DNA of 64,000 bases, taken from Paragordius varius (taxonomy: Eukaryota > Nematomorpha). Numbering within the stretch: the first letter of the stretch is position 1; each line of letters starts with the position of its first letter. The notes beneath the pieces are model-generated. The model was not told where the DNA came from. It was given only the letters and a program-made list of their open reading frames with translations, and searched no databases. A program made the translations under genes and the position numbers. The DNA lies in assembly GCA_964247055.1 (NCBI GenBank), contig OZ176057.1:5022001-5086000 (forward strand), in the 5' to 3' direction. Below are positions 1-13,300 of the stretch, piece after piece.

Positions 1-166
1 AATATAAAATTGATTGTTTTACCAATATACATCTCTATTTGATACTTTGTTGTTTAAAACAATGAGTTATAATAAGGGATATAAAGATTTAAAAAGTATA
101 ATTGTCTTTTAGATAGAAATATTTGTCAGTATATTTTTACATTTTGTTCGAATTCAATTTTTACTG
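1..166. mobile_element. Family B MITE, right part (cut by window start)
   Basis: Ends TTCAATTTTTACTG after the usual AAGTATAATTGTCTTTTAG. The 3' flank (AAACATATATAATGCGGCCAG) recurs after the next family B copy, see 254. Confidence 0.7.
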
Positions 167-253
167 TAAACATATATAATGCGGCCAGCGAAGCCATTTA
201 TGTTACTATTATATATTGATTTTCTGTTTTTTATTTATTTAATTATATAATTA

Positions 254-1188
254 CAGTAAAAATTTGTAATTATATGGACAAAAAGTAAAAATAAAAGACA
301 AAAATTTTTTTTTCATAAAAAACCATACTTTTTTAAACCTATAAGCTATTTAATTACGAATGTAAGATTTGTGTTAGTACTATATAACAGGACTTGGAAC
401 CGGTTTAAAAAAAGTGAAACCGGAACCGGTTATTTCCATTTAGAATCGGTTCCATTTTCGGTTCCTGACTTTTGATCAAATGATTTACAAAATTATTATT
501 ATTATAATGATAAAATCAAAATATTAACAATTATAAATCAAACAATTTTATTCTAAATTGCCAAATGTGTATAGTAAAAAAAATATAGTCTAGCATAATA
601 GATTAAACAATTATAAAAATACAATAGGAAAATATATAAGTACAAAGGTATAAATATTGAGAGTTAAATTAAGTATGGCATCTAAAAAAGCTTTTATTTA
701 ACTTAAAAAATTATAGGACCAAGCAATTAGCTGGTCAAACTGCTTCTCAAGTCTGAAAATAGAAAATTAAGGGTGAAAAACTCAACGTCGATTTATATAA
801 ATACGAACATATGTAATATAAATTAACTCGACTTATGACTATTAGTTTTTTTAGAACAGTCGATTCGCCCAAAATTCAGAGAGTATCGCCAATATAATAT
901 TAGGCGCTTAGTTTTAGGTTTAACAATCAAATTTAAATAATAATAAAATGAAATTTTTATATGATAAAAATCATATGGGAACCAATGGAACCGGTTCTTG
1001 TTAAAATCCTAGGAATCGGGTTAGGGTTCTAAGCCCTGCTATATATCTATATTTCACACTTTTTAATATTAAACAATAAGTTATAATCAAAAAAATCAAG
1101 ATTTAACACGTATGGTCGGTCGTCTTTTAGAAAAACATTTCCATCTTTATATTTTTCAATTTTGTCCTTATAATTTCAATTTTTACTG
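254..1188. mobile_element. Family B MITE interrupted by a hAT-like element
   Basis: Left CAGTAAAAATTTGTAATTAT, right ATAATTTCAATTTTTACTG. Flanking sequence after it repeats that after the 1-166 copy, indicating a segmental duplication before the hAT insertion. Confidence 0.8.
388..1038. mobile_element. hAT-like non-autonomous element inserted in a family B copy
   Basis: CAGGACTTGGAACCGGTTT at the left and GGGTTCTAAGCCCTG at the right are imperfect inverted repeats. Flanks CTATATAA (380-387) and CTATATAT (1039-1046) are a near-perfect 8-bp target duplication, as made by hAT transposases. No coding capacity. Confidence 0.8.
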
Positions 1189-1266
1189 TAAACATATATG
1201 ATGAGCCCAGCTAAGACATTTATGTTGGAAAGAAAGGCATAATTCTCCTTTTTTATTTCTTTAATT

Positions 1267-1321
1267 ATACCATTTACAATTCGAATTTACCCTCATTTTA
1301 AGATTAAAAATCACCTATGTT

Positions 1322-1354
<33 letters not shown>

Positions 1355-1833
1355 TTTAAAAAATAAAAATTTTATTCGAATTAAAATAATACTGAATTAA
1401 TAATAAACTATGCCATAAACATATATTTCATATTAATAATGAGTTATATTTGCTGCCCGAAAACACATAATTTATTTTTAGGGTGAATTTGAATTGTTCA
1501 AGGGTGATGAATTTAAATTGTTCAAGGAGGGGGAATTTAAATTGTTCAATGGTAATTAATTTAAATTGTTCAAGGTTGAATTTGAATTTGAACTGTTCAA
1601 GGGTGATGAATTTGAATTGTTTAAGGGTGAATTTAAACTGTTCAAGGGTGAATTTGAATTGTTTAAGGGTAATGAATTTGAATTGTTCAAGGATCAATTT
1701 GAATTGTTTAAGGGTGAATATAAATTGTTCAAGTGGGAATTTGAATTGTTCAAGGTTGAATTTGAATTTGAACTGTTCAAGGGTGATGAATTTGAATTGT
1801 TCAACGGTGATGAATTTAAACTGTAAATGGTAT
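1267..1833. mobile_element. Family A palindromic MITE with right-side minisatellite
   Basis: Terminal ATACCATTTACAATTC and inverted GTAAATGGTAT. The internal core ATTTCATATTAATAATGAG TTATAT is typical of the family. The right terminal repeat is expanded at 1481-1826 into about 16 units of GGTGAATTTGAATTGTTCAAG (21 bp or partial). Reading frames through it are repeat artefacts. Confidence 0.85.
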
Positions 1834-1951
1834 ATATAATTATATTTAAAACGTCAAAAAAATATAGTATCATAAAGTTTTCCTAAAAACTCCAAATATA
1901 ATTGATTCTCTTTTGATTTTTATTTTACATTTTTACTTTTTTTGTGTAAAG

Positions 1952-4900
1952 GAAAGAGCCGACACCCTATTCAAGCAAGTGAATGAAGCTCAAGGTCTTA
2001 AGGGCCGCAGTAACGATAGCAAGGCCGCTGCTTGCTTATACATTGCATGTAGACAGGAGGGTGTCCCTCGAACATTCAAGGGTAACTTATTTTTGGCTTT
2101 TTTTGTTTCTAAAAAGTATATTTCAGAAATTTTTAGAAAATTTCTAAAATATTTTTATTAAAATTTATGGATTTCTTGGAAATTTTATATGTGTGAAAAT
2201 AATTAGAATCTTTTTTAGTACTAGTAGATGTTTTTTTTAAGTTTTTTTATTTCAGAAATATATTTTTAGAAAATTTTGAAAATTTATAAATTTCTCAGAA
2301 ATTCTGTATGTGAAAATCATTAGAATCTTTTTTTGCCTTAGTTCAAAACTAGATAAACAATAATGAAGGTTTTATAAAATTTATAGATTTCTTGGAAGTT
2401 CTATATATGTGTGAAAATAATTAGTATCTTTTTTTACTTAATTCAAAACTAGATGTTTAATTTTTGAGTATTTTTATTATTTAAAAACAAAAATTTTCGA
2501 AATTTTTTATTAAAATACATAGATTTCTCAGAAATTCTATATGTGTAGCTAATTAAAATCTTTTTTTCCTTTAGTTTAACTAGATGTTTTTTTGAGTTTT
2601 TTTTATTTCTAAAAACAATATTTTTTTTAAAATATATAGATTTCTCAGAAATTCTATATGTGAAAATAATTAGTATCTTTTTTCCTTAGTTCAAAACTAG
2701 ATGTTTGTCTTGAGTGTATGTTAAAAATCGAAACAATATTTTATTAAAATTTATAGATTTTTTGGAAATTTTACATGTGTGATAATCATTAGAATTTTTT
2801 TTTCTTTAGTTTAACAAAATGTTTGTTGTTAGTTTTTTGTTTAAAAATTGAATCAATAATTTGAAGTTTAAAGAAAGGGGGTAGATTAATAGGTAAGTGT
2901 AATGTAATTTACTTTTTTCGATTGCCGTTTAAAGGTTATTCTTGTAACTTTTAACTCTAAAAATTTTATAATTACTTTTTTGTGTTAAAAACGGGAAAAT
3001 TTGCAGATTTAGGCGTACTTCTTAAGGGGTATAAAAACTTTATAAGATAACAAATTTTAAAAATGTTTTTATTGTAACTAAAAAAAGGCAAATTAATTTT
3101 GATAATTATACTGAGGAATGTTTAAAATTTATAATAGTTTTTAAGTTATATTAATATTTACATATTTTTTTGACTTATATAAATAATTTATTAATAATTG
3201 ACTTGTTATTTAGTATAATTTTAATTTTATTTTTAAAATAATTTTATCTTTTTGAAAAACAGAAATATGCGCCACAAGTCAAGTCTCTAAAAAAGAAATT
3301 GGTCGAAGTTTTAAGCTTATACTTAAGCAATTGGAAACGAGTGTAGACCTTATAACTACAGGAGATTTCATGGTTAATTATTTTTTTATTTTTCAAAAAT
3401 ATTAATTTTATTTTATTATTATTACCTTTTTTGAATAAAATTGAATTATTTTAAATTATCTCATGTGGTTTTATCCTTTTTTTCAACCAACTGAACTTAC
3501 TTTTATCGAAAATTGAATGGTAAATAAATTTGCTAACAAGTATATATTCGTTTTTACAAATTCAAATGGTTTAAATTTTATTTCCAATTAACAACTTAAT
3601 TATTTGGCAATTATTTATAAATCATTTTATATTTTTTTATGAGAAAATATTTGAATATTTTTTTATCATTTGCAGAGTCGTTTTTGTTCAAATTTGGGTT
3701 TATCCGTCAAGGTGCAGAAAATAGCAACCTGTATAGCACGAAAGGCTGTAGAGCTTGATTTGGTACCTGGGTAATTTCTTTTAAATTTTCTAAAAATATA
3801 TACATAATTTGAAATATTTTTTAATAAGATTTTTCCATTTAAGATTTTATATTTATATGTGTTATTTCTAAAAGTTGCTTTTCTATATAGGTCACCAGTA
3901 AAAATTGAAATTATATACGGTGGGACAAAACGTACAAATATTAAGAAAAATTTTTTTTAAAAAACTCACCTCATATTCTTTTTCATGCCTTAATTTATCA
4001 GTAAAATTTGATATTTTACGGTAAACATAAAATATTAAGACAAATATTTCTACTAAAAGACAACCATACATTTAAAATCCTAATTTATATAAATATAACT
4101 TATTGTTTTAAACTCTAAATGCTAAAATAAGATATATATTGGTAACACAATCAATTACAATTTTACAATTGTTAATGAATGATTTTAATAAAATAAATTA
4201 AAAGAAAGTATAGTTGTTTTAGAAATTTTGTCTTTATATTTTTATGTTTTGTCCGTATAATACCAATTTAAACTGTATTAAAACGATTTAACAATCGTAA
4301 AACACGTAATTGATTATGTTACCAATAAACATCTCATTTTATATTTATCTTTCAAGAAATTAAGAAATATAAAGTATGGTTGGTTGTCTTTAAAAAAAAT
4401 TGTCTTTATATTTTTTCGTTTTGTCCCCGTATAATTTCAATTTTAATGTATTATTTTATATTTTTTGTTAAAAATATTATTACACAAATACAATTAAGCA
4501 AATTATTTTTTTGGAAACTAAACTAAAAAAATGGCATTATTATAATTTTTATTCTTTAAATTATAAAATAAATTCACCTGAACCTATAAAATATATTACT
4601 ATATTTTTTAACTCTTAACAAGTAAATCTTTGCAATTTTTATCATAAAAGCATTTTGTTTGATTCCTTTTTTACCTGTATAACTTTAAATTTACTTACCC
4701 AAAAAAAGAATTTTTAACAAGTTTTTTCCGGTATATATCTTTTTATTTTATAATATTTTATAATATTTGAAATTTCATAATATGCTTAAAAAAATGAAAT
4801 TTTTTAATATTCTTAAAAAAATGAAATTTTCAAAATAATTCTTAAAAAAATATCCTATAATTTGAAATTTTTTAATACTCTTAAAAAATTGAAATTTTCA

Positions 4901-7587
4901 AAATAATTGGATTAATTTTTTTAGCCGAAGTCCTATATCTGTAGCTGCCGCCGCCATATATATGGCTTGTAGTGTAACGCCCGATGAAAAAAAAACTGCT
5001 TTGGGTATTTTTATTTTTTTTCTTGTTTAAAAGTTTTTTTCTTATTTAAAAGTTTTTTTAGTGTAAATTTTATTAGGGGTACTCTTTTTTTACTCTGAAA
5101 TATGAATTTATCGTTATTAATATGGCATAGTTAAGTATTGGATTTTTTACCTTTTCTTTCGATTGAATTGTAATTAATTAAAAAAATATATATGATATAA
5201 TATTTTAGGTTTTAAATATTTTGTATTGTTTTTTTGGCTAATTATCAGAATGCTAAAAACTAGTAAGTCTAGTCTGAAAGGTATACTTAATTTAAAGGAT
5301 AAAATACCTTTGAAAAAAATTTACCCTTGAAAATTTTAATTTCATCCTTGAAAAATAAATTATTTGTTTTCGGGCTATTATAACTCATTATTCATATGGA
5401 ATATTTCTTTATAGCATAGTTTATTTTTAGTATTATATGGATTTTAAACAAAATTTTTTTATTTAAAATATATAAATAAAATACAGGTAATTTTTAATTT
5501 TAAAAAACACATAATTTATTTTAGGGTGAATTTGAATTGTTCAAGGGTGGTGAATTTAATGTGTATATAGTATATAAGGGTTATATGATCTTATTCTATG
5601 TTGTTAAAATTATGATTAAATTTTCTCTTTATATGATTAAAAACTATAATCATTAATTTTTTACTGAATTTTAAACTTAATTTTTATGGGCTAAATACCA
5701 TCAGAATTATTTTAAATGGCTTTAACGTTGCCTTACCAGATTATATCATAACCTACCTTTCATTTTAGCACTGTTTATATTAAATTTACGCATATATTAT
5801 ACCATTTAGACTTAAAACCACCTTACCCTAAAATAAATTATGTGTTGTTTAAGAAAGATTAAAAAGAAAGTACTTATATATAGTTTTAAGAAAAAAAAGA
5901 AATTTAGGATTACTGGAAATGAACTATGCCATAAAGATATAGTTCACATAGCTGCCCAAAAACACATAAAAATATTTTTAGGGTTAATTTGAATTAGAAT
6001 TGTTTAAGGGTGAATTAGAACTGTTCAAGGATGAATTTGAATTGTTCAAGAGGTAATTTGAATTGTTCGAGGGAATTTGAATTGTTTAAGGGAGAATTTG
6101 AACTGTATAATTATATTTTATATTAATGATGAGTTATATTAGCTGCCCAAAAACACATAAAATTATTTTTAGGGTTTATTTAAATTAGAATATTTTAAGG
6201 GTAAATTCGAATTGTTCTAAGGTGAATTTGAATTGTTTAAGAGGGAATTTAAATTGTTCAAGGGTGATACCGAATTGTTTAAGGTTGAATTTAAACTGTA
6301 AAATTATATTTCATATTAATAATGACTTATATGAGCTGCCTGCCCAAAAACACAAAAAATTATATTTAGGGTTAATTTGAATTAGAATTGTTCAAGAGGG
6401 AATTAGAATAGTTCAAGGGTGATTTTGATTTATTTAAGGGTGAATTTGAGTTGTTCGAGGGTGAATTTGAAGTGTAATAATATATTTCACATAAAAATGA
6501 GTTATATTAGCTGCCTGTTTGAAAACACATAATTTATATTTAGGGTTGTTAATTTGAATTATTGTTTAAAGGTAAATTTAATTGTTTAAGGGTGGATCTG
6601 AATTATTCATGAGGGAATTTGAAATGTTCAAAGGTGAATTTGAACTGTAAATAGTATATATATACCATTTAGACTTTAAACCACCTTACCCTATATGTGT
6701 TGTTTAAGAAAGATTAAAAAGAGAGCTCCTATAAATATTTTTTAATATAGTTATAAGAAAACAATTAGATTTTGTTTAAAATTACCGTGATACTGAAAAA
6801 ATAAAAACTATGTCATAAAGATATAGTTCATATCAATAATAATTATATTAGTAGCTCAAAACACATAAAATTATTTTTAGGGTTAATTCGAATTAAAATT
6901 GTTTAAGGGTGAATAAGAACTGTTCAAGGATGAATTTGAATTGTTCAAGGATGAATTTAAATTGTTCAAGGGTTAATTTGAATTGTTAAAGATTAAATAT
7001 ATTTCATATTAATGATGAGTTATATTAGCTGCCCGAAAACACATAATATTTAGGGTATTCAGTTTGTTCAAAGGTAATTTTGAATTGTTCAAAGAATTTG
7101 AATTGTTCAAGGGGGAATATGAATTGTTCAAGGGTGAATTTGAATTGTTTAAGGGTGAATGTAAATATATATTTCACAAATATGAGTTATATAAGCTGCC
7201 CAAAAACACATAAAATTATTTTTAGGGTTAATTTTTCAAGGTTTGAATTGTTTAAGGGTGAATTTGAATTCTTCAAGAGGGAATTTGAATAGTTCAAGGG
7301 TGATTTTAAATTGTTTAAGGGTGAATTTGAATTGTTCAAAGGTGATTTAGAATTGTTCAAAGGTGAATTAAAATTGTTTAAGGGTGAATTTGAATTGTTC
7401 AAAGGTGAATTCGAATTGTTCAAGGGTGAATTTTGATTATTTACATAATATAGAAATTGGAGAAATTGCTGGAGTTGTTGAAGTCACGATTAAACAAAGT
7501 TACAAATTATTGCATGCAAAAGCTAGAGATTTATTCCCAGAAGATATAAGGGATACTATTTCATATAAAAATTTGCCTTCACCATAA
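1952..7587 (+). CDS. GTF2B: Transcription initiation factor IIB, C-terminal core (5' exons outside window)
   Basis: General RNA polymerase II factor that binds TBP-DNA and places the polymerase at the start site. Five exons join in frame: 1952-2081, 3263-3372, 3676-3770, 4925-5004 and 7454-7587 (stop TAA). All introns have GT-AG ends. Exon 1 here reads [14 protein letters not shown] then [14 protein letters not shown]; exon 2 [15 protein letters not shown] and [14 protein letters not shown]; exon 3 [10 protein letters not shown] and [12 protein letters not shown]; exon 4 [15 protein letters not shown]; exon 5 [17 protein letters not shown] and DLFPED. These are the two cyclin folds of TFIIB in order, about 182 residues. 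The zinc ribbon and B-reader (about 115 residues) are not seen in 1-1951 and probably lie upstream of the window. The introns are 1181, 303, 1154 and 2449 nt. The last is filled by a family A minisatellite ending about 20 bp before the splice acceptor. AATAAA occurs near 7605. Confidence 0.95.
2095..2850. repeat. Tandem ~117-bp repeat, about six units, in TFIIB intron 1
   Basis: AGATTTCTCAGAAATTCTAT or close variants recurs at about 2168, 2288, 2383, 2520, 2638 and 2755. Each is followed by a GTGAAAATAATTAGAATC and a T-run ending CCTTAG or CTTTAG, then TTCAAAACTAGATG. Units are 75-85 percent alike by eye. Confidence 0.8.
3896..4450. mobile_element. Family B MITE, long and rearranged, in TFIIB intron 3
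   Basis: Starts CAGTAAAAATTGAAATTATA, and ends GTATAATTTCAATTTTAATG. About twice the usual 280 bp, with internal ends near 4000 and 4270, so two copies are probably nested. Confidence 0.65.
5304..5573. mobile_element. Family A MITE, diverged, in TFIIB intron 4
   Basis: It has weak ATACC and GTATAT ends, the core GTTTTCGGGCTATTATAACTC, and two or three 21-bp units on each side. It is the first of the family A blocks that fill this intron. Confidence 0.65.
5799..7433. repeat. Higher-order family A array filling TFIIB intron 4
   Basis: It starts with a family A end (ATACCATTTAGACTTAAAAC). The right half of the element (core plus the 21-bp GAATTTGAATTGTTCAAGGGT repeat) is then repeated. The core ATGAGTTATATTAGCTGCCC or close variants recurs near 6130, 6320, 6495, 6840, 7015 and 7185, and a second ATACCATTTAGAC start lies near 6661. 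The array runs up to 7433, 20 bp before the last TFIIB exon. The element has amplified as composite units of about 180-200 bp. Confidence 0.8.
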
Positions 7588-7956
7588 ATGGAACACAAAG
7601 GATAAATAAATTATAAAATTTATATTTTATAAATATTACAGTTAAAAAGTTGAAAAAAGTATATATAATTCAAACAATAATTAAATTATTAAAACCATGA
7701 ATTACTATGGATTGTTTTAAGTAATTTTTGTTGAATGGTAGAAAAAATAAAATTACAATATAAAACAAAAATTTACTATGTTAGAATTGACACTAGAAAA
7801 ATTTTTTAAAAGTTTTAAATATTACAGTAAAAGTAAGAAAACAAAACTTTAAAATTTAAATACAAATATTTTTTTGGATAAAGATAGACGGCCAAAATTT
7901 TTTTAACCTTGATTTTTTTCTACAAAAACTATGATTTTACAATTCTGAAATATACA

Positions 7957-8100
7957 CAGTATGCATTTAAATGGTTGCTTATTTCACATACTATAGTAGG
8001 GCAATTTCTAGCACACTACAGTAGTTTACGGAAAAAAAATGTTAAACATTATTCTCTTTCTTTTTCTTTATTAATGGGCTGTCTTTTGCAAGAGTTACTC
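7957..8100. mobile_element. Family C MITE fragment downstream of TFIIB
   Basis: CAGTATGCATTTAAATGGTT, then TTATTTCACATACTATAGTA and GCAATTTCTAGCACAC. Followed without a right end by a family B copy. Confidence 0.65.
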
Positions 8101-8110
8101 TTAGTTTTTA

Positions 8111-8382
8111 CACCTAAAATTGAAATTATATGGATGTACAAAGCGAAATATAATGAGAAATATTTTTTGTTCAAAAAACTACAACCATACTTTTTTAAAC
8201 CTTAATTTTTCATATAACAAACGTAAAGTGTATAATTGATTGTGCTACCAATATTCATTTCAATACTTTGCAATTTTATCAAACAATATGTTATATTCTA
8301 AAAAAAATCAGGTTAAATGTATGGTTGTCTTTAAAAAAAATATTTATTTTGCGTTTTGTCCGTATAATTTTAATTTACACTG
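8111..8382. mobile_element. Family B MITE
   Basis: CACCTAAAATTGAAATTATA at the left, GTATAATTTTAATTTACACTG at the right. Inverted arms include ACAACCATACTTTTTTAAAC and its complement. Confidence 0.75.
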
Positions 8383-8984
8383 TATATTTTTTACTAAATT
8401 TTTACCTTTTATTGAATGTACTGGATACCATACGGTTTTGTTACAGATGATTTTTCTTTTTTTATATATGGGAAGTGTATTCAGAGATAGGGCTTGAAAC
8501 CAAAGCTTATTTTTACGAAAAAAATTAATATTATTTAATATTTATACGTGTTTTATGTCGATATACAGCTTGAAAAAGATAATTTTATTTGAATATCATT
8601 TCTTACAAATATAATTTTCTTAATGTCATACTCGATGGTTAGCGTTTATTTTTAAGCATTAGTAAACACTAATATAATCTTAAATTAAGTTTTTTCGCAA
8701 AAATAATCGATACATCTTTTGTATAATAAAGTCGTTTATATTTAGTTTTATACACATATATCATAGTGAGCCCATTTTTATATCAATAGTTTTAGTATTC
8801 TCGAATAATCATCTTATGGATCCAAAAAATGGAGGTATTTAATAAACATTATTAGTAGGCGAATAAAGTATGCCCTTTTTAGCCTTTTATGGTGACAAAA
8901 CAATCTAAAAATGTAAAATTGTAAAAAAATCATTTCAAACTTTTTCCCTGCCATTTTTTTGATAACACTTATACAACATAAATC
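8383..8984. other. Intergenic, no feature recognised
   Basis: AT-rich, no coding signal, no clear repeat of the families named here. Confidence 0.5.
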
Positions 8985-9400
8985 ATTCGTTTAATCGGGG
9001 TAACTAGTGGCCCCTGTATAAAATCGAATAATGGAAAAATATAGAACAAAAAATATCATTGAAAAAGTTAGCATTTTTTTTACATAGATCCGAAATATAA
9101 TAAAAAGATTCACAAAAAATTGGTATTATATGGTTTATCGATAAACATCAAGAAAAATTATAAACAACATGACATGTGTGCAATGCAATATAAACCGCTT
9201 TTTATGTTTATATCTATCAATGTTGGATTAAAATGCTTTAAAATCTAATAAACAAGATAATTTGCCAATGTTGTAGAATAAACATAAAAGAAGTTTGATA
9301 TAAAGCTTCTTTTCAATTTAAATGATTTTTTTTTATTAGAATAGAAGCATGAATTTAATTTAGAACCAATTCTTTAAATAATATATAAATATACAACAAA
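8985..9400 (-). mobile_element. Old, diverged family D remnant
   Basis: TTAATCGGGGTAACTAGTGG near 8992, then ACATGACATGTGTGCAATGC and ATAAACCGCTTTTTATG, and AGAAGCATGAATTTAATTTA near 9343, follow the order of family D in reverse. Identity is low and the ends are unclear. Confidence 0.5.
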
Positions 9401-10390
9401 ATCTTGGCGTGGATACACCACGCAAATAACGATAAATTATGGTTATTTAAATTAACTTTAAACTTTTCTACAATTCGCCAGGATTTTATATCTGATAATC
9501 TCCATCGTTCGTTTTAGTTTTTTCAAACAATTATGAATTTGCGATTCTAGAAGTTTAAACTGTGGAGATTCGTTTTTCTAATACAAAAGAAGGGGTAAAT
9601 TTAATTTTTCACCAAACAATTTTCAAAACACTAGTTTGCCACTTTAAGTTTTGGGCTACTAAACTACCTAAAAAAGTCTCTTTTAGCAAAAAAATAAATA
9701 TGTAATGGGTAAAGCAAATGCGTTGTTGGAAATCTTTTTATAACTCTAGTATATATGAACTTTTTAGCACGTACTAGTCTATTTTGTGGTTATTCAAAAA
9801 GGGTAACTCATTTTATAGTGGTCAAATATTTTAAACTTAGGAAACCCACATAATTAAATTTTATAACAAAAGAAATCTTAAATAATGGAATATTAATTGG
9901 TACTCATAAAAATAACGCATAAATAGATATCATAGGCGGTATACCATATAATATGGCTTAAATCTGATAGCCGTTTGACACATTTTAAGATATTTATCAA
10001 AAAAAGTACATCAAAATATACAAACAATTCAGGTGGCAAGAATGCACTACCCGCAGTTAAGGTACCTATGTTTTAGATTAATTAAAATGTGCAGTAATTA
10101 ATACCGCTGCGCCCAATCTAAGTAATTTAACAAATATATACCAAAATTTAAGATAAAAATGCAATCCCAATACCTTTAATTATATTTTTGTTGCCTAGTT
10201 TACACAAAAACTAGATTTTTAAAAAAATTTAGGTGTTGAATATATTAATATTAGTTTTATATTCATGTATTGAATCAATATATACTACTTCACAAGCGAT
10301 CCTTGTCAACGCAAAAATATTTTATAATAATACAAATATTTTTAATTTGGTCATTAAAATTGTTTTGGTGTTAGGTCTTTGACAAAAACC
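9401..10390. other. Intergenic, upstream of RSL1D1-like gene
   Basis: No gene or named repeat family recognised. It should hold the promoter of the RSL1D1-like gene. Confidence 0.5.
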
Positions 10391-13300
10391 ATGCCTGAGC
10401 TATGTAAGGATAAAGTTAGTTTTTGATTTTAAAATATTTAGCTCGCAAAGTTATTGGAAAATTATGAATCATATTCTAAAAGCAATTGTTGTAACAACGT
10501 TTTGATTGATAATTATGATTTAATATCGTTGCAAATTGGTGTTAAGAAAATACCATCTATTAAAGGAAAATACCGTTTTTTCTGGTATATATCAAACTTT
10601 TTATATTTAAAATTTTAGCAACGTTCCCCATACTTTTATGTCAGAGTTACGAACCTGTTTAATAGTTAAAAATCGGAAAAAATCTATCGATTACCTTAAC
10701 ATGAAACGTAGCCAAAAATTTTCTTCCTACAAACCGATTGTACGAAAATATGACGAAGATTCTAATCAAAGGGACATTGATTTCTGGAAACGAAGGATTT
10801 CACAAGAAAGTGAATATAAATTTTCAAAAGTATGTATTATATACAATGTTGCCTTTTTATGACAAAATAGAATCATTTGCTGTATAATGTTGGTATTTGT
10901 AACTAGTTAACTATTGTTCATTACTTACTTTATAGTTATCCTTCTAAAAAAATTGGGATATTATTACTAATTTTACACTTTTACATACATTTTTATTTCA
11001 CATTTATATATAATTTGTAGATAATTCATTTTTAAAAAAATATTGGGACTTTTATACATATTTTAGCCATAACTTTTAATATTACACATTTGATAATATT
11101 TATTGGCTTATAGATTATTCATTTTTTGATAAAAAACCTATTTTTTGAGATATTTTAGCCTTATTTTTTCACTTTTTACATTTTTGTATTACATTTATAT
11201 TGTTACATTTGGTTTTATGGATTTTACATTTTTAAATATAGCCTTATCTATACTATCAATATTTTGAATTTAATTTCATATGATTATAATCGTTTTTAGA
11301 GATATTTTAGCCTTATTTTTCTTTTTAACATTTTTAATATTTCAAATTTAATTTCATATGATTGTAATCGTTTTATAGATTATGACATACCATCAATTAT
11401 TCACGCAGTACAAAACTTTTGAACAACGAAATAAATTAGCCATAAATTATGATGTTTTCTTCATTGATAAAGCCATAAACGCAAAATGTATTGCCAAAGC
11501 GGTCGGTTCCTGCTTTATTCGCCGAAACAAGTAATTTATGGAAAAAAAATTATTTAAAAATTAAAATATTTCATTAATTGATATTATTTTAATTTATTGT
11601 TTTGGTTGAGATTTTTAAGATTTATTTTTAAATGGAAAATTCGACTTTATTTGAAAAGCATCGTTTGATCCTGTTTTATTCGCCGACTTAACTAAGTTAG
11701 CAAAAAAATATTTTAATATTTTCAATATTTTGTATTAAAATTTGATATTAACCAATTTATATATACCATTTACAATTCAAATTCACCTTTTAACAATTCA
11801 AATTCACCCTTGAACAATTCAAATTTACCCTTGAACAATTCAAATTCACCCTAAAAATAAATTATGAAATTTTCTGATATAACTCATCATTATAATTAAA
11901 TATATTTTTATGGCAAAGTTTACAATTTTTGTATTATTTTGATTACTTACAAAGTTTTTTTAAAAAAAATATATTTTTAATCTTAAAAAACATATAATTT
12001 ATTTGAGGGTGAATTTGAATTGTTCGAAGCTAAATTTGAATTGTTCAAGGGTGAATTTGAACTGTAAATGGTAATATATATATATTATATAGTGGATAAA
12101 AGAAAATAATATTTGTAGTAAAAAATGAATATTAGGGAAAATAAAAAAGAAATAAAGGGCCATGATTCACGAGTAAGCATTACCATACCCATTAAGTAAT
12201 AATTATTTTTTACCATTAGTATATGAAAAAAAAGAAAGGAAAGGCATTTTTCAATATTATTTCCCTTCATTAGTAAATAGTAAAAAAAAATTATTTTTTA
12301 CCATTAGTGTATGAAAAAAAAGAAAGGAAGGGTATTTTCGAATATTCTTCCCTTCATTATAAATAGTAAAAAATAAATAATTACAGGAAGCATGGTATTG
12401 CTTACTCGTGCACCATGGCCTTTTGTTTCTTTTTTATTTTCACATATATTCTTTTTTATATATTACAAATATTTTTTTATTTAATATATTGTATATTTCC
12501 TTTTATATAGATGGCCCATAGGTGTTAGATTAGTAAAAAGTCCAGGTGGGAAGACTTGTATAAAAAGTGGTCTATCAAAAGCATTACATCAAGCTTGGTG
12601 TGATTTATCAAGTCATGGTACTTGTAGGTAAAAATTTTAGACAATTTTTTAAAAAAAAAGTAATTATTTTTTATTTTTTTAATAAAAAAAACTAGTTTTT
12701 TGAGAATTTGAAACCTTTCTAAAGTTTTTTTAAAGGTTAAATTAGAATAAATGTATTTTACAAGGATTTTTTACAGTAAAAATCAAACTATTTTTTTCTA
12801 AAGACAACCCATACTTTTTTAAATCTTAATTTATATTATAAAAAACATATAACTATATAATCATAATATACATAAATGATTGTTTTACCAATTTACATTT
12901 TTATATTATACTTTGTCGTTTAAAACAATGAGTTATATTTATATTTTAAAAAATCAAGATTAACAAAGTATGGTTGTCTGTTAGATAAAATTATTTGTCT
13001 TTATATTTCCACAATTCGTTCGTATAATATCATTTTTACTGTATTTGCTTTTTTATTTGGAATGCGTGTAGAAAAAATTTCTCTACGGGGTATTTTTTTC
13101 CAAAATTAAAATTTTCTCAGTAATATAATATTCTGTTGCTTTTTTTTATTATATCATATAAAAAAAGCCGAAATTTCTATGTGATAATTTACGTATTAAG
13201 CAATCAAATAGAGTTTTTAACATTTCCAATCAATTATCAAATAAAAATACCACGCATTTTATCATATATATTACTTAATAATTGGTTGATTAAGTTTGGT

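Noticed and set aside
1483-1839. Open frames reading NLNCSRV or FELFKGE repeats (also near 7187-7430 and 61938-62777)
   Set aside because: They arise because the 21-bp MITE minisatellite has no stop in several frames. Both strands are open, and the same units occur inside non-coding elements.
7909-8497. Overlapping frames downstream of TFIIB
   Set aside because: They fall in family C and B MITEs and AT-rich sequence.
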